Of a DNA stretch of 64,000 nt, positions 54,647-64,000 are shown one piece after another. The DNA comes from Shewanella chilikensis. Its GTDB lineage: Bacteria > Pseudomonadota > Gammaproteobacteria > Enterobacterales > Shewanellaceae. A program made the translations under genes and the position numbers. Location of the stretch: NCBI RefSeq assembly GCF_002836945.1, contig NZ_NIJM01000012.1, forward strand, positions 1 to 64,000, read 5' to 3'. Under the pieces are notes generated by a model. The model saw only the letters and a program-made list of their open reading frames with translations, was not told the origin of the DNA and searched no databases. Each line of letters starts with the position of its first letter. The first letter of the stretch is position 1.

Positions 54647-55213
54647 ATGGCAGCCTCTCTTGAGAATACGGGCCATGAATTGTATAGCAGTGCCGGCCCG
54701 TATCTCATGCAACTGCAACAAGGCTATCTGGGTGAAATCTATGGCATGGCGTTCTTCGAGCGCCTCGGTCGGGATTATCATTTTCAGGTAACCGAGAGCC
54801 AGTTAACAGAAATCCACTTAACTGAAAGCCACTTAATAGAAAGCCAAGCCGTGTTTTCTCTACTGTTCAAGGTGGAGCAATATACTGCCAAGGCTTTGCT
54901 GAAACTGCTGCCTGAGCTGGCGAGTCTGAATGAGGCGTTGTTGGAGCAAGTGCGCATGCAGGCGCAGAAAGAGGTGGACAGTTGGCTTAAGCTTCCCTGG
55001 CATGAACTGCTTGCGGCGTTGTGCCTCTGGGTCGAACCTTACCAGCAAAAATATGCCAAGTGGGCGGATGATGCCGAGAGCAACTCTGAGTACGGCGCAG
55101 CCTTTCGTCTGTTGGAGCGGCATGAAACCGCCATCTATCTCTACTTGCAGGCGCTTGAGCGCGGTGAAAAGCGCGCCGCGTTAATCCTGGAGCGTTTTCT
55201 TGGAGCTCTTTAG
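54647..55213 (+). CDS. Unknown protein with a four-unit pentapeptide tandem repeat
   Basis: The 188-residue protein is not recognised. Its N-terminal part contains AGPYLMQLQQGYLGEIYGMAFFERLG and its C-terminal half is helical and acidic (LLALERGEKR-like end). Residues 49-68 are four units TESQL, TEIHL, TESHL and IESQA, encoded by exact 15-base periods. It begins nine bases after the rlmB stop with no clear ribosome site, suggesting coupling. The function is unknown. Confidence 0.65.
   Translation: MAASLENTGHELYSSAGPYLMQLQQGYLGEIYGMAFFERLGRDYHFQVTESQLTEIHLTESHLIESQAVFSLLFKVEQYTAKALLKLLPELASLNEALLEQVRMQAQKEVDSWLKLPWHELLAALCLWVEPYQQKYAKWADDAESNSEYGAAFRLLERHETAIYLYLQALERGEKRAALILERFLGAL
54791..54850 (+). 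repeat. Tandem 15-bp repeat inside a gene (four units)
   Basis: Units at 54791, 54806, 54821 and 54836 are in frame and share A-C/T-GAAAGCCACTTA-like sequence, each giving a T/I-E-S/I-Q/H-L/A pentapeptide. The period is a multiple of three, so unit gain or loss changes length without frameshift. Confidence 0.85.
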
Positions 55214-55239
55214 TTGAAAGAGCTCTTCAAGCGCGGGAG

Positions 55240-55983
55240 TTACTGGAAGGTATAGAGCAGGTTGAAGGTGGTGATGGTATCTGTCTGTTTACTGCCTTCT
55301 GGCACCACTTCTGTATATTTGACGTTGAAGCCTATCTTGAAGGCCCAGTCCTGAAACAGGGTGTTTTTATAGCCCATATCCAGTGCCAGAGTATTGTTAT
55401 TTTCGCCCACCTCGGCGGTCAGGTCGGCAGTGAAACTGGTGTACTCGTGGATCTTCTGTTCAAACTTGGCCGCGGTCCGTAGGATCACATCTTTCTCGGC
55501 CACAGGATCCGGCGCCGCGTCAGTTTCTATCGGCATGTTGTATCGGTAACCAGGGCCGACTTCGAGACTCAACTTGGTACGGCGGGTGCTGATGGCATCG
55601 AAACCATAACCGCTGGAAACCGTGTAGATCTCTGTGTAGGAACCGAACTTGTCCCAGATGAATTCACCGCGGCCAAAGATATAGCCGCCGTTGAGTTTGT
55701 AGTTGGACTGCAGTTGCAGATTGTACTTCTCGGCAGTGGTTTTTTCAGAGTCAGAGGCGAAATAGGCCTTGAGGGTTCCTTCCTGCTTGGCGTTTTCCGT
55801 GTCGTAAACCAACTTGGTACGACCGTTGAAACTGCTTGAGTCTGTGTTACCTGTGTTGAGTTGAAAGCCGGCCTCAATCTCAGCGGTGAAGTCGCTTGGA
55901 GGCTCGCGATAATCCGGAGGCACCAAGGCCCACGCCGAAGTCGGTAGCGCAAACAATAACGCCAATACAGAGGATCTTGTCAT
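55240..55983 (-). CDS. DUF481 outer-membrane protein
   Basis: The 247-residue protein has a signal peptide (TRSSVLALLFALPTSAWA) and a beta-barrel-type sequence (EIEAGFQLNTGNTDSSSFNGRTKLVYD) typical of DUF481 (YdiY-like) proteins, ending LLYTFQ. It is probably an outer-membrane channel or salt-stress protein of unknown ligand. The ATG at 55983 is chosen for the signal peptide; upstream in-frame ATGs exist, and none has a strong ribosome site. Confidence 0.8.
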   Translation of the reverse strand: MTRSSVLALLFALPTSAWALVPPDYREPPSDFTAEIEAGFQLNTGNTDSSSFNGRTKLVYDTENAKQEGTLKAYFASDSEKTTAEKYNLQLQSNYKLNGGYIFGRGEFIWDKFGSYTEIYTVSSGYGFDAISTRRTKLSLEVGPGYRYNMPIETDAAPDPVAEKDVILRTAAKFEQKIHEYTSFTADLTAEVGENNNTLALDMGYKNTLFQDWAFKIGFNVKYTEVVPEGSKQTDTITTFNLLYTFQ

Positions 55984-56064
55984 TATTCTTATGTCTTTTG
56001 CTGTGACTGCCATAAATTTAGCGTCACATAATACCTGCTCATGGGGCCGAGGCAAAGTTATTGC

Positions 56065-56093
56065 TTGAGTTTACCGCGGCCTTTATGTACTAT
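56065..56093 (+). promoter_or_regulatory. Sigma-70-type promoter of rpsF operon
   Basis: TTGAGT (56065-56070) and TACTAT (56088-56093) are separated by exactly 17 bases. It lies about 95 bases before rpsF, leaving a leader that may host S6/S18 autoregulation. Confidence 0.6.
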
Positions 56094-56188
56094 TTCGCGC
56101 CTAATTCAGTCACATTAATTTTCGTTCCTTGCCTCAATTTGGTCTGACTGAGCCAACAACGAGGCTAGATAACCGTAAGGAGCACTAA

Positions 56189-56590
56189 ATGCGTCATTAC
56201 GAAATCGTATTTATGGTTCACCCTGATCAGAGTGAACAAGTACCAGGTATGATTGAGCGCTACACAGGTGTTATCACCGAAGCTGGCGGTCAAATCCATC
56301 GTTTGGAAGACTGGGGTCGTCGCCAACTGGCTTACCCAATCCAGGATCTGCACAAGGCTCACTATGTTCTGATGAACGTTGAGACCACTGCAGAGTCTGT
56401 TGAAGAGCTGGAAACTGCTTTCCGTTTCAACGACGCCGTTCTGCGTAGCCTGGTGATGCGCACTAAAGCTGCCATCACTGAAGCATCTCCAATGGCCAAA
56501 GCTAAAGACGAGCGCGATTCACGTCGCAGCGCCGTTAGCGAAAAAGCTGCTGAAGAAACCCAAGAAAACGCTGAAGCAAGCGCTGAGTAA
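56189..56590 (+). CDS. rpsF: 30S ribosomal protein S6
   Basis: The 133-residue protein matches S6 ([47 protein letters not shown]). The C-terminal tail after residue 95 is extended and acidic and ends NAEASAE, finishing in a single glutamate that RimK could extend. The ribosome site AAGGAGCACTAA is good. It starts the rpsF-priB-rpsR-rplI operon. Confidence 0.97.
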   Translation: MRHYEIVFMVHPDQSEQVPGMIERYTGVITEAGGQIHRLEDWGRRQLAYPIQDLHKAHYVLMNVETTAESVEELETAFRFNDAVLRSLVMRTKAAITEASPMAKAKDERDSRRSAVSEKAAEETQENAEASAE

Positions 56591-56598
56591 GTTTTTCT

Positions 56599-57143
<545 letters not shown>

Positions 57144-57173
57144 TCGGCACTGTTCTAGCTAGAGGAATTGATA

Positions 57174-57626
57174 ATGAACGTTATTCTGCTTGATAAAATC
57201 GCAAACCTGGGCAACCTGGGTGACCAGGTATCAGTTAAGGCCGGTTACGCTCGTAACTACCTGCTGCCAAAAGGCAAAGCTGTTGTTGCCAACGCTGAGA
57301 ACGTAAAAGTTTTCGAAGCTCGTCGTGCTGAGCTGGAAGCCAAGCTGGCTGCCGACCTGGCCGCTGCCACTGCTCGTGCAGAGCAGATCTCTGCTCTGGA
57401 AGCGGTTGTTATCGCTTCTAAAGCCGGTGACGAAGGCAAGCTGTTCGGTTCTATCGGTACCCGTGACATCGCTGACGCAGTAACTGCTGCCGGCGTTGAA
57501 CTGGCCAAAGCCGAAGTACGTCTGCCACTGGGCGCTCTGCGCACTACTGGCGACTTCGAAGTTGAAGTTCAGCTGCACACTGAAGTAAAAGCTGTAGTTA
57601 AAGTAACTGTTGTTGCTGAAGCTTAA
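57174..57626 (+). CDS. rplI: 50S ribosomal protein L9
   Basis: The 150-residue protein has the N-terminal L9 domain ([37 protein letters not shown]), a long connecting helix and a C-terminal domain ([14 protein letters not shown]). AGAGGAATTGATA precedes the ATG at 57174. It closes the ribosomal operon before a strong terminator. Confidence 0.98.
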   Translation: MNVILLDKIANLGNLGDQVSVKAGYARNYLLPKGKAVVANAENVKVFEARRAELEAKLAADLAAATARAEQISALEAVVIASKAGDEGKLFGSIGTRDIADAVTAAGVELAKAEVRLPLGALRTTGDFEVEVQLHTEVKAVVKVTVVAEA

Positions 57627-57645
57627 TCCCGGCTTTTACTAGAAG

Positions 57646-57673
57646 AAACACCGCCTTCGGGCGGTGTTTTTTT
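57646..57673 (+). terminator. Intrinsic terminator of the rpsF operon
   Basis: AAACACCGCC and GGCGGTGTTT pair around the stable TTCG tetraloop and are followed by a T-run. Confidence 0.95.
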
Positions 57674-57859
57674 ATGCCTGTTTGCTGGCCGGGGCCGACG
57701 GTTTTTCCCCTTTCTTCTCCGCCTGCTAATGCCAAACTTAAGCACACTGTCACTTACCCACAGTTACTGGCACACTTTCACTACCACACTGACATTGATT
57801 GAGTATTGGCTATCTCGGCAGTCCCGCTCCTAATTTGATTACCGATAACAACAGAGACA

Positions 57860-57885
57860 AAAACACCCGCCGGGGCGGGTGTTTT
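57860..57885 (-). terminator. Intrinsic terminator of the S46 peptidase gene
   Basis: AAAACACCCGC and GCGGGTGTTTT form an 11-bp stem around CGGG, and the minus strand ends in a T-run. The gene stop is 26 bases away. Bases 57674-57859 hold no recognisable feature. Confidence 0.88.
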
Positions 57886-57910
57886 CAAGGGTATTGCAGA
57901 CTAGTGGCTA

Positions 57911-60112
57911 TCAGTTGCGCACCAGTTCCAGCTCTTTGAGCAGGTTGTCGGCATGATCCACTTCATCCATCATCCACAGAATGTAGCGGATATCCACGTG
58001 CACGGCGCGGGTGATGGTGGGGTTGAAGTACCAATCTTTGGTGATGGCTTCATAGGTGGAGTCAAAGTTGAGGCCAACCAGCTCGCCCTTGCCGTTAAAC
58101 ACAGGGGAGCCTGAGTTGCCTCCTGTGGTATCTACGCTGGAGAGGAAGTTAACCGGTACAGAGTTGAACTCGGCCGGGTTATCCAGACAGGAGAACAGGC
58201 GGCACAACCAGCTGCGGGGATCCTGATACAAGTGCTGCACCTTATGCTCGCCCAGTCGTCCCTGCTTGATGGCATCAAGCAGCTTCTGCGGTGCATTGTA
58301 GGGCTCGACACCTGTGTGCTTGGCGACTATGCCTTCCAACTTGGTAAAGGGTTGCTTGTAGAGCGCATCACGGGACTGATAGCCATCGACCATACCATAG
58401 CTGATCCTTAAGGTGCCGTTGGCATCCGGATAGACAGGCTTACCCATGGCCTTGTTATAGGCAATGATCGCCTTCATGTAGGCGGGGCGGGCGATGGACA
58501 GCTTACCGGCCAGTTCCTTGTCGGCTTTTTCCTGCGCCATATTGGTGTCGTACAGGGTCACTGCCATGCGAATGAAGGGATCGCTGCTGCTCTCGAAAGC
58601 TTCCGGCTTGGCCTGCATCCAGTTGAGGCGTTTCTCTTGGTCGGTCAACTCGGTCAGGGCATACATGCCTTCGAGCTTGTCGCCCAGGCTGATTCCTTGC
58701 TCGGGTGTCAGCAACTGGTCCATCACGGCGACCCGGTTATCCTGCGCCAGGTAGGCGTCGATATCCATTTGCCACAGTGTCTTGTCGACGCTGATATCGA
58801 AGCTGGAGTCAAGTCGCTTGAGACGGGCGGCGAACATCTTCATGTCACGCTCTTGATAACCCGCTTCGCGCTCGGCATCCGGTTTTTGGTTTTCTTTGGC
58901 CAGGCGATAAAGCTGCTTGGCGGCGCCGAGCAGGGCACTGGATTGAGCGTTGTCAAAATAGTAGCTCTGCTGATACTTGTGCTGTTGCTCGGTCAGCAGT
59001 TGTTCGAGCTCACTCAGTTGCGCCGTCAGCGGCTGTGCGTCTTTATCTTTGGCCAGCCAGTCGCGGAAGGCATTTTCCTCGACCTGCTTGATAGCGGCAA
59101 TATCAGTGGCGTGGAAGCCATCCAACAAGCCGTTGAGTTTTTTCATCCGGTTGGCCATGCCGGCCAGAGTACCGGCATACTTGATGGCGATATCCTTGTC
59201 GGAAGCGCCCATACCCTCAATGGTGTCGATTCTGGCCTGATAGCGGGCGGCTTGAGTCGGGTAGAGCCAGTCGCTGGCGAATCTCAACTCTGAGGTCAGG
59301 CGGTAGCGGCTGGTTGAACCCGGGTAACCGGCCACAAATACGCCGTCACCGGCCTTGACGCCATCGGCATTGACCTTGAGGAAGCTCTTGGGCTGATAAG
59401 GCACGTTATCCTCGGCATAGGCCGCAGGCTTGCCATCCTTGCCGACATAGGCCCTGAGGAAGGTAAAGTCGCCGCTGTGGCGAGGGTATTCATAGTTATC
59501 TATGTCGCCACCGTAACCGCCAACACTCTCGGGTGGCGCATAAACCAGGCGCACATCGCGAATAATCAGCTGTTTGATCAGGTAGTATTCAAGTCCATTG
59601 TGGAAACTACGTACTGAGCAACGGTAGTTGTCGTCGGCTTCACACCCTTTGACCAGCGCCTTGCTGTTGGCCTGGATGGCTTCATAACGCGCCAGTGGCT
59701 CGGTCGGCAGATTGGCCGTTATCTTATCAGTGACATCTGTGACCGCCTCGGTGACATAGAGGCGCTCGTTGGGGCCGGCCGAAGGCTCCAGGCGTTGTTC
59801 TTTGGCCAAAAAGCCGTCGGCCAGATAGTTGTGTTCTTTGGTGCTGTTGTATTGGATACCCCGATAGGCACAGTGATGGTTGGTGACAACCAATCCTTGG
59901 GGTGAGACGAAACTGGCGGTACAATAGCCGAGGCCCACCACGGCGTTCATGGGGTACTTTCCGAGATCGGCCAGTTGCTCTGCCGGGATGGCGATGCCGC
60001 GCTCACTGAGCTTGTCGGCAATAGAGGGCATTTGGTAAGGTTGCCACTGCCCTTCATCGGCTATGGCGAGGCCAGAGGTCAGCGCCAAGGCTGCAGCCAA
60101 TGCATTGCGCAT
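57911..60112 (-). CDS. S46-family dipeptidyl-peptidase (DPP7/DPP11 type)
   Basis: S46 enzymes release dipeptides in the periplasm. The 733-residue protein has a signal peptide (RNALAAALALTSGLAIAD), the catalytic His80 in VVTNHHCAYRG, a helical regulatory domain near 280-560 and the catalytic serine in TTGGNSGSPVFNGKGELVGLNFD near residue 650. Specificity (DPP7- or DPP11-like) cannot be decided by eye. The ATG at 60112 lies six bases after AAGGA, while that at 60118 touches it. Confidence 0.92.
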   Translation of the reverse strand: MRNALAAALALTSGLAIADEGQWQPYQMPSIADKLSERGIAIPAEQLADLGKYPMNAVVGLGYCTASFVSPQGLVVTNHHCAYRGIQYNSTKEHNYLADGFLAKEQRLEPSAGPNERLYVTEAVTDVTDKITANLPTEPLARYEAIQANSKALVKGCEADDNYRCSVRSFHNGLEYYLIKQLIIRDVRLVYAPPESVGGYGGDIDNYEYPRHSGDFTFLRAYVGKDGKPAAYAEDNVPYQPKSFLKVNADGVKAGDGVFVAGYPGSTSRYRLTSELRFASDWLYPTQAARYQARIDTIEGMGASDKDIAIKYAGTLAGMANRMKKLNGLLDGFHATDIAAIKQVEENAFRDWLAKDKDAQPLTAQLSELEQLLTEQQHKYQQSYYFDNAQSSALLGAAKQLYRLAKENQKPDAEREAGYQERDMKMFAARLKRLDSSFDISVDKTLWQMDIDAYLAQDNRVAVMDQLLTPEQGISLGDKLEGMYALTELTDQEKRLNWMQAKPEAFESSSDPFIRMAVTLYDTNMAQEKADKELAGKLSIARPAYMKAIIAYNKAMGKPVYPDANGTLRISYGMVDGYQSRDALYKQPFTKLEGIVAKHTGVEPYNAPQKLLDAIKQGRLGEHKVQHLYQDPRSWLCRLFSCLDNPAEFNSVPVNFLSSVDTTGGNSGSPVFNGKGELVGLNFDSTYEAITKDWYFNPTITRAVHVDIRYILWMMDEVDHADNLLKELELVRN

Positions 60113-60242
60113 GTTCATTCCTTATTTATTGTTAGTGTCCGTTTGGATATGAAAAACAGGTGATTGTAGGTGTAAAATTCCTGTTCTGATTGAACCGGGT
60201 TTTATATCACATTTTGCCTGATTGTTGGAGAGTTGGAGATTT

Positions 60243-61649
60243 ATGCAACAGCAAGGTGCCTTTAAGGCCAAAGACAAGCGAAGAGACGTCCAGGTTGACG
60301 CGCTCAAGCTGCCTCCCCATTCCATTGAGGCGGAGCAATCCGTGCTCGGGGGACTGATGCTGGATGCAGAGGCCTGGGACAAGGTGTCCGAGGCCGTGGT
60401 CAGAGAAGACTTTTACTCCCGTTCCCACAGGCTGATTTTCGGTGCCATGCAAAAGCTGGTAGAAAACGGCCAACCCATAGATTTGATTACGGTTTCAGAA
60501 CAACTGGAACTGACTGACGAGCTGGAAGATGCCGGTGGTTTTACCTATCTGGGTGAGATCGCCAAGAACACCCCCAGCGCCGGTAATATTCTCTCCTACG
60601 CCGAAATCGTGCGCGAGCGTGCCGTGGTGCGGGAGATGATCCGGGTAGCACATGAGATTGCCGATGCCGGTTATAATCCTGAGGGACGCGATTCAGGCGC
60701 CTTGCTGGACTTGGCCGAAACCAAGGTGTTCAAGATAGCCGAGCAGCGCGCCAACGCCAACGAGGGCCCGGAGGGGATCAAGACCATCCTCGAAAAAACC
60801 GTCGACAAGATTGAGCAGCTGTACAACAACCCGCACAACGGTGTGACCGGGGTATCCAGCGGTTTCTCCGATCTGGATAAGATGACCGCAGGTTTCCAAT
60901 CCGGTGACCTGATCATTGTCGCGGCCCGTCCTTCCATGGGTAAGACCACCTTTGCGATGAACCTGTGTGAATATGCGGCGCTCAATGAAAACAAGCCAGT
61001 GCTTATTTTCAGTCTAGAGATGCCCTCGGAACAGATCATGATGCGTATGCTGGCGTCGCTTGGCCGGGTAGATCAGACCAAGATACGTACCGGCCAGCTG
61101 GATGATGATGATTGGGCGCGGGTGTCCTCTACCATGGGGATCATGCTCGAGCAGGGCAAGATGTATATCGATGACAGCTCGGGCCTGACGCCGACCGAAG
61201 TGCGCAGCAGGGCCAGGCGTATCGCCCGGGAATACGGCGGTCTGTCTATGATCATGGTCGACTACCTGCAGCTGATGCAGGTGCCGGCGCTGGCCGATAA
61301 CCGGACCCTGGAAATTGCTGAAATCTCACGCTCGCTCAAGGCCTTGGCCAAGGAGCTGGAGATCCCGGTGATCGCTCTGTCGCAGCTGAACCGCTCATTG
61401 GAGCAAAGGGCCGATAAGCGCCCGGTAAACTCTGACTTGCGTGAGTCCGGCTCTATCGAGCAGGATGCGGACCTTATCATGTTTATTTATCGTGACGAGG
61501 TGTATAACGACGATTCGCCCGATAAAGGCACGGCAGAGATCATCATAGGTAAGCAACGTAACGGCCCCATCGGCCGGGTCAGGCTGACTTTCCAGGGGAT
61601 GTTCTCCCGCTTTGACAATTACGCCGGTCCGCAATTTGAAGAGGACTAA
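60243..61649 (+). CDS. dnaB: Replicative DNA helicase
   Basis: DnaB is the hexameric fork helicase. The 468-residue protein has an N-terminal primase-binding domain (PPHSIEAEQSVLGGLMLD) and a RecA-like motor with Walker A ARPSMGKTTFAMN (about residues 233-245), IFSLEMPSEQ, SLSMIMVDYLQLMQ and the RDEVYND region. GGAGAGTTGGAGA precedes the ATG. It is followed 68 bases later by alr, as in many gammaproteobacteria. Confidence 0.97.
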   Translation: MQQQGAFKAKDKRRDVQVDALKLPPHSIEAEQSVLGGLMLDAEAWDKVSEAVVREDFYSRSHRLIFGAMQKLVENGQPIDLITVSEQLELTDELEDAGGFTYLGEIAKNTPSAGNILSYAEIVRERAVVREMIRVAHEIADAGYNPEGRDSGALLDLAETKVFKIAEQRANANEGPEGIKTILEKTVDKIEQLYNNPHNGVTGVSSGFSDLDKMTAGFQSGDLIIVAARPSMGKTTFAMNLCEYAALNENKPVLIFSLEMPSEQIMMRMLASLGRVDQTKIRTGQLDDDDWARVSSTMGIMLEQGKMYIDDSSGLTPTEVRSRARRIAREYGGLSMIMVDYLQLMQVPALADNRTLEIAEISRSLKALAKELEIPVIALSQLNRSLEQRADKRPVNSDLRESGSIEQDADLIMFIYRDEVYNDDSPDKGTAEIIIGKQRNGPIGRVRLTFQGMFSRFDNYAGPQFEED

Positions 61650-61717
61650 ACCTCTGCGGACGGTTTTCCCGGCGCGGCCAGAGAGCGCGCCATCCAATCC
61701 AAGATTGAAGGTAAGCT

Positions 61718-62794
61718 TTGAAACCCTTTCCCAGAGCAGAGATTAGCAGCCGGGCGCTGCAACATAATCTGGCCAGGCTGCGTGAGATCGCGCCCGCCAG
61801 CAAAGTTATTGCTGTCGTCAAGGCCAACGGCTATGGCCACGGCTCGCTGAACGTGGCCAAGAGCCTGAACAGTGCCGACGGCTTCGGTCTGGCGCGGCTC
61901 GAAGAAGCGTTGGAACTCAGGGCCGGTGGTGTAACGGCCAAGCTGTTGTTACTCGAAGGTTTTTTTCGCAGTACTGAGTTGCCTCTGCTGGTTGAGCATG
62001 ACATAGACACTGTGGTGCATCATAACTCGCAGTTGCAGATGCTGGAGCAGGCCAAGCTGAATAAGCCGGTAACTGTTTGGCTCAAGGTCGACAGCGGCAT
62101 GCACAGATTGGGTTTTCGCAGCGACGAGTTTAGCGATGTGTATCAGCGGCTGCTGGATTGCCCGCAAGTGGCTAAGCCCATCAATCTGATGACCCATTTC
62201 GCCTGTGCCGATGAGCCGGACAATGACTATACCCGCAAACAGTTGGAGCATTTCAACCAGCTCACCGCCGGGTTGGATGGTGACCGCAGTCTGGCCAACT
62301 CGGCCGGTGCCCTCTACTGGCCCAGCAGCCAGCAAAATTGGATCCGCCCGGGTATCGCCCTCTATGGAGTGTCGCCTGTGGTCGGTGACAGAGGCGCCAA
62401 CCACGAATTGCAACCGGCCATGAGTCTGGTGTCACAGCTGATAGCCGTGCGTGAGCACAAGGCCGGGGAGAGCGTGGGTTACGGGAGTTTTTGGCGCTCA
62501 TCAAGAGATACCCGCCTCGGCGTGGTGGCCATAGGTTATGGTGACGGTTATCCACGCAATGCTCCCGAAGGCACGCCTGTGTTGATAAATGGTCGCCGGG
62601 TGCCTGTGGTTGGCAGGGTGTCCATGGATATGCTGACTGTGGATCTGGGGCCGGATGCCCGGGACGCGGTCGGTGATGACGCCCTCTTATGGGGCCCGGC
62701 GTTACCGGTAGAAGAGGTGGCGGCTCATATCGAAACCGTGGCTTATGAACTGGTGACCAAGTTGACTCCCAGAGTGGCCGTCTGCCTCGATTGA
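61718..62794 (+). CDS. alr: Alanine racemase
   Basis: Alr makes D-alanine for peptidoglycan with PLP. The 358-residue protein has the PLP lysine in [18 protein letters not shown] (about residue 34), the HRLGF segment, [12 protein letters not shown] and the second-site tyrosine in VGYGSFW, then [12 protein letters not shown]. The start codon is TTG behind AAGGTAAGC. It sits after dnaB. It is complete and of normal length. Confidence 0.95.
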   Translation: MKPFPRAEISSRALQHNLARLREIAPASKVIAVVKANGYGHGSLNVAKSLNSADGFGLARLEEALELRAGGVTAKLLLLEGFFRSTELPLLVEHDIDTVVHHNSQLQMLEQAKLNKPVTVWLKVDSGMHRLGFRSDEFSDVYQRLLDCPQVAKPINLMTHFACADEPDNDYTRKQLEHFNQLTAGLDGDRSLANSAGALYWPSSQQNWIRPGIALYGVSPVVGDRGANHELQPAMSLVSQLIAVREHKAGESVGYGSFWRSSRDTRLGVVAIGYGDGYPRNAPEGTPVLINGRRVPVVGRVSMDMLTVDLGPDARDAVGDDALLWGPALPVEEVAAHIETVAYELVTKLTPRVAVCLD

Positions 62795-62824
62795 GTGAGT
62801 CATGCCATTGAGTTGGCAAACAAT

Positions 62825-62846
62825 AAAGGGCGCCTCGGCGCCCTTT
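62825..62846. terminator. Bidirectional intrinsic terminator
   Basis: AAAGGGCGC and GCGCCCTTT form a nine-bp stem around CTCG between convergent alr and cheX. Confidence 0.82.
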
Positions 62847-62850
62847 GTCA

Positions 62851-63318
62851 TTACTGATCCTCGAAACAGATCTCTATGTAGGCCGAGCCCTTGGGTGCGA
62901 CAAAAGGCATGATGATCTTCTTGCCCTGGGCCTGATGGGAAATCTTGTGACCTATGCCGGAAACCACCACAGGGGTGGCCATTTCAAACTCATAGCCCTT
63001 GTCCGACAGCAGGTTCTTGGCGCCGCCGGTCACCATGTTGGTGATTTCCCCCACCAGATCTGTCACTTCTTCATTGATATTGCCGGGATTCTCTCCCAAC
63101 ATATTTTGCATTATCTCCAGGATCAGTCCTTGTTCAAAGGTGATTGACAGCGACCCTTTGGTCTGAGGGCCCACCATACCGATAAGCCCGGAGACATCAC
63201 CTTTGGCCAGGTTGTCTGTCTTGAGTCTGGGCTTGCCCGGGGTCAACTGCATATTGGCCATGGTGGAAACTACGTTGAGGAGTGACTGGAGAAAGGGATT
63301 GATAAAAGTGACATTCAT
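62851..63318 (-). CDS. cheX: CheX-like chemotaxis phosphatase
   Basis: CheX removes phosphate from CheY. The 155-residue protein has the active-site helix LVGEITNMVTGGAKNLLS (about residues 88-105), which keeps the ExxN catalytic pair, and the KGSLSITFEQGLILEIMQNMLG strand-helix region. AGAGGAA precedes the ATG. It is an orphan gene convergent with alr, with no chemotaxis neighbours. Confidence 0.88.
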   Translation of the reverse strand: MNVTFINPFLQSLLNVVSTMANMQLTPGKPRLKTDNLAKGDVSGLIGMVGPQTKGSLSITFEQGLILEIMQNMLGENPGNINEEVTDLVGEITNMVTGGAKNLLSDKGYEFEMATPVVVSGIGHKISHQAQGKKIIMPFVAPKGSAYIEICFEDQ

Positions 63319-63496
63319 GCCGGATTTGTTCCTCTTGCTGCCAAGGGATGCGGATAGTGCAAGGCTAATCCATAAGTGGTTTGACTCCCGCCCACTGGAT
63401 CACACTCTTATTAGCTTAGAACAATGGATTTGGCTTTGTGGCGATTTCTTGCCCGGAAAACAGTGCCCGGCATAAAAACCGGGCACAGAGCGAGCT

Positions 63497-64000
63497 TCAG
63501 GAGACTTTTTCGATTTTGGCCGGTAGCCCCTGGCGGGCCGAGGCGCCACTGGCCCAATCCACCAGAGGGTAGGAACCCGAGCGGCTGGGATCCAGCACGG
63601 CGAGATCGTTGAGGTTAACCCCGGCGCGGATCAGCGGGTTGGCGGCAACCTGCTTGTCATCTATGCTGAATGCTCGCGCGCCGAGCTCCTTGTGACCAAA
63701 GCCGTGTTCTATGGCGATGCACTCGGGATGCACACCGGCGACACATTCCACCAGTGCCAGCACACTGCCGTTGGGGGTGCTGATTTTCACTGTATCCCCC
63801 GTGGTTATCCCCAATCTTTGGGCCGTGTCTTTGTTGATCCGTACCGGATTATTGGGGTGCACCTGCCTGAGCCTGTCAGAGCCGATACTCATGGAGCTCA
63901 TGGTGTGCGACTTGTAGCTCGACAGCAACATGGGCCAGGACTGGCGGTCGAAGGCTTGCCTGAGCGCTGTGCCATCGGCCAGGCGTTGACCATAGCTGCG
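63497..64000 (-). CDS. C-terminal part of a molybdopterin oxidoreductase (TtrA-like), cut by right edge
   Basis: The frame is open to the window edge, so only about the last 167 residues are seen. They form the molybdopterin-dinucleotide-binding domain (SMSIGSDRLRQVHPNNPVRINKDTAQRLGITTGDTVKIST, IAIEHGFGHKELGARAF, ending DWASGASARQGLPAKIEKVS). The tail most resembles the tetrathionate reductase catalytic subunit, but related thiosulfate, polysulfide or arsenate enzymes cannot be excluded. The start and partners lie outside the window. Confidence 0.75.
   Translation of the reverse strand, partial: RSYGQRLADGTALRQAFDRQSWPMLLSSYKSHTMSSMSIGSDRLRQVHPNNPVRINKDTAQRLGITTGDTVKISTPNGSVLALVECVAGVHPECIAIEHGFGHKELGARAFSIDDKQVAANPLIRAGVNLNDLAVLDPSRSGSYPLVDWASGASARQGLPAKIEKVS

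Noticed and set aside
57674..57805. Short plus-strand frame after the rplI terminator
   Set aside because: No ribosome site and proline-rich nonsense-like composition.

Overview
The window looks like a chromosomal segment of a Shewanella (Gammaproteobacteria, Alteromonadales). The gene order rpsF-priB-rpsR-rplI, dnaB-alr, purA-motX-rnr-rlmB, rplM-rpsI-zapE/zapG-degQ-degS and rraB is typical of enteric-like gammaproteobacteria. MotX, a TorF-type porin, an S46 peptidase, many c-di-GMP proteins and orphan CheX/CheD fit marine Shewanella. GC content is moderate, so the S. algae side of the genus is a reasonable guess; that is inference. No rRNA, tRNA, CRISPR array, IS element or prophage was recognised.

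Layout. 1-1070: non-coding, made of two long imperfect copies and one partial copy of a hairpin-rich repeat. 1071-5292 (minus strand): small membrane ORF, putP, proB, proA (proline uptake and synthesis). 5293-5876: AT-rich gene-free DNA. 5889-9589: arsenic operon arsR-acr3-gapdh-arsJ, which can export both arsenite and 1-arseno-3-phosphoglycerate. 9710-19640: accessory and housekeeping genes, including a beta-CASP nuclease, an AT-rich orphan, an SbtA-type bicarbonate permease divergent from a LysR regulator, an AGCS symporter, a QEGLA-motif protein and a PDC-like membrane protein. 19941-24244: three-gene signalling module of CHASE-PAS histidine kinase, single-domain response regulator and REC-GGDEF-EAL protein. 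24330-30528: rimK, a TorF porin, HU, small unknowns, a DUF3016 protein and an EAL-CBS-GGDDF protein. 30677-38011: a small alpha-helical protein, a TraB/GumN protein, cheD, cmoM, a MaoC-like protein, fhs and a MscS channel.

38192-42131: a zinc-ribbon membrane protein, a 41-residue membrane ORF, then a probable zinc-uptake locus: a small His/Cys exported protein, a His-rich outer-membrane porin, a metal-binding protein and an ABC permease. No ATPase gene lies next to it. 42281-49344: plsC, rraB, degS, degQ, zapG, zapE, rplM, rpsI and a DUF2065 protein. 49410-55213: purA, motX (behind a good flagellar sigma-28 promoter match), rnr, rlmB and an unknown gene carrying four tandem 15-bp repeats. 55240-64000: a DUF481 outer-membrane protein, rpsF-priB-rpsR-rplI, an S46 peptidase, dnaB, alr, cheX and the C-terminal end of a molybdopterin oxidoreductase that runs off the right edge.

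The clearest working units are arsenate/arsenite detoxification, proline supply, zinc capture, envelope proteolysis with division (DegS/DegQ, ZapG/ZapE), ribosome and replication housekeeping, and a dispersed c-di-GMP/chemotaxis/motility set. The least explained items are the left-edge repeat family, a perfect 19-bp-stem hairpin in front of zapE, the pentapeptide repeat behind rlmB, the ATPase-less zinc locus and two small membrane ORFs.
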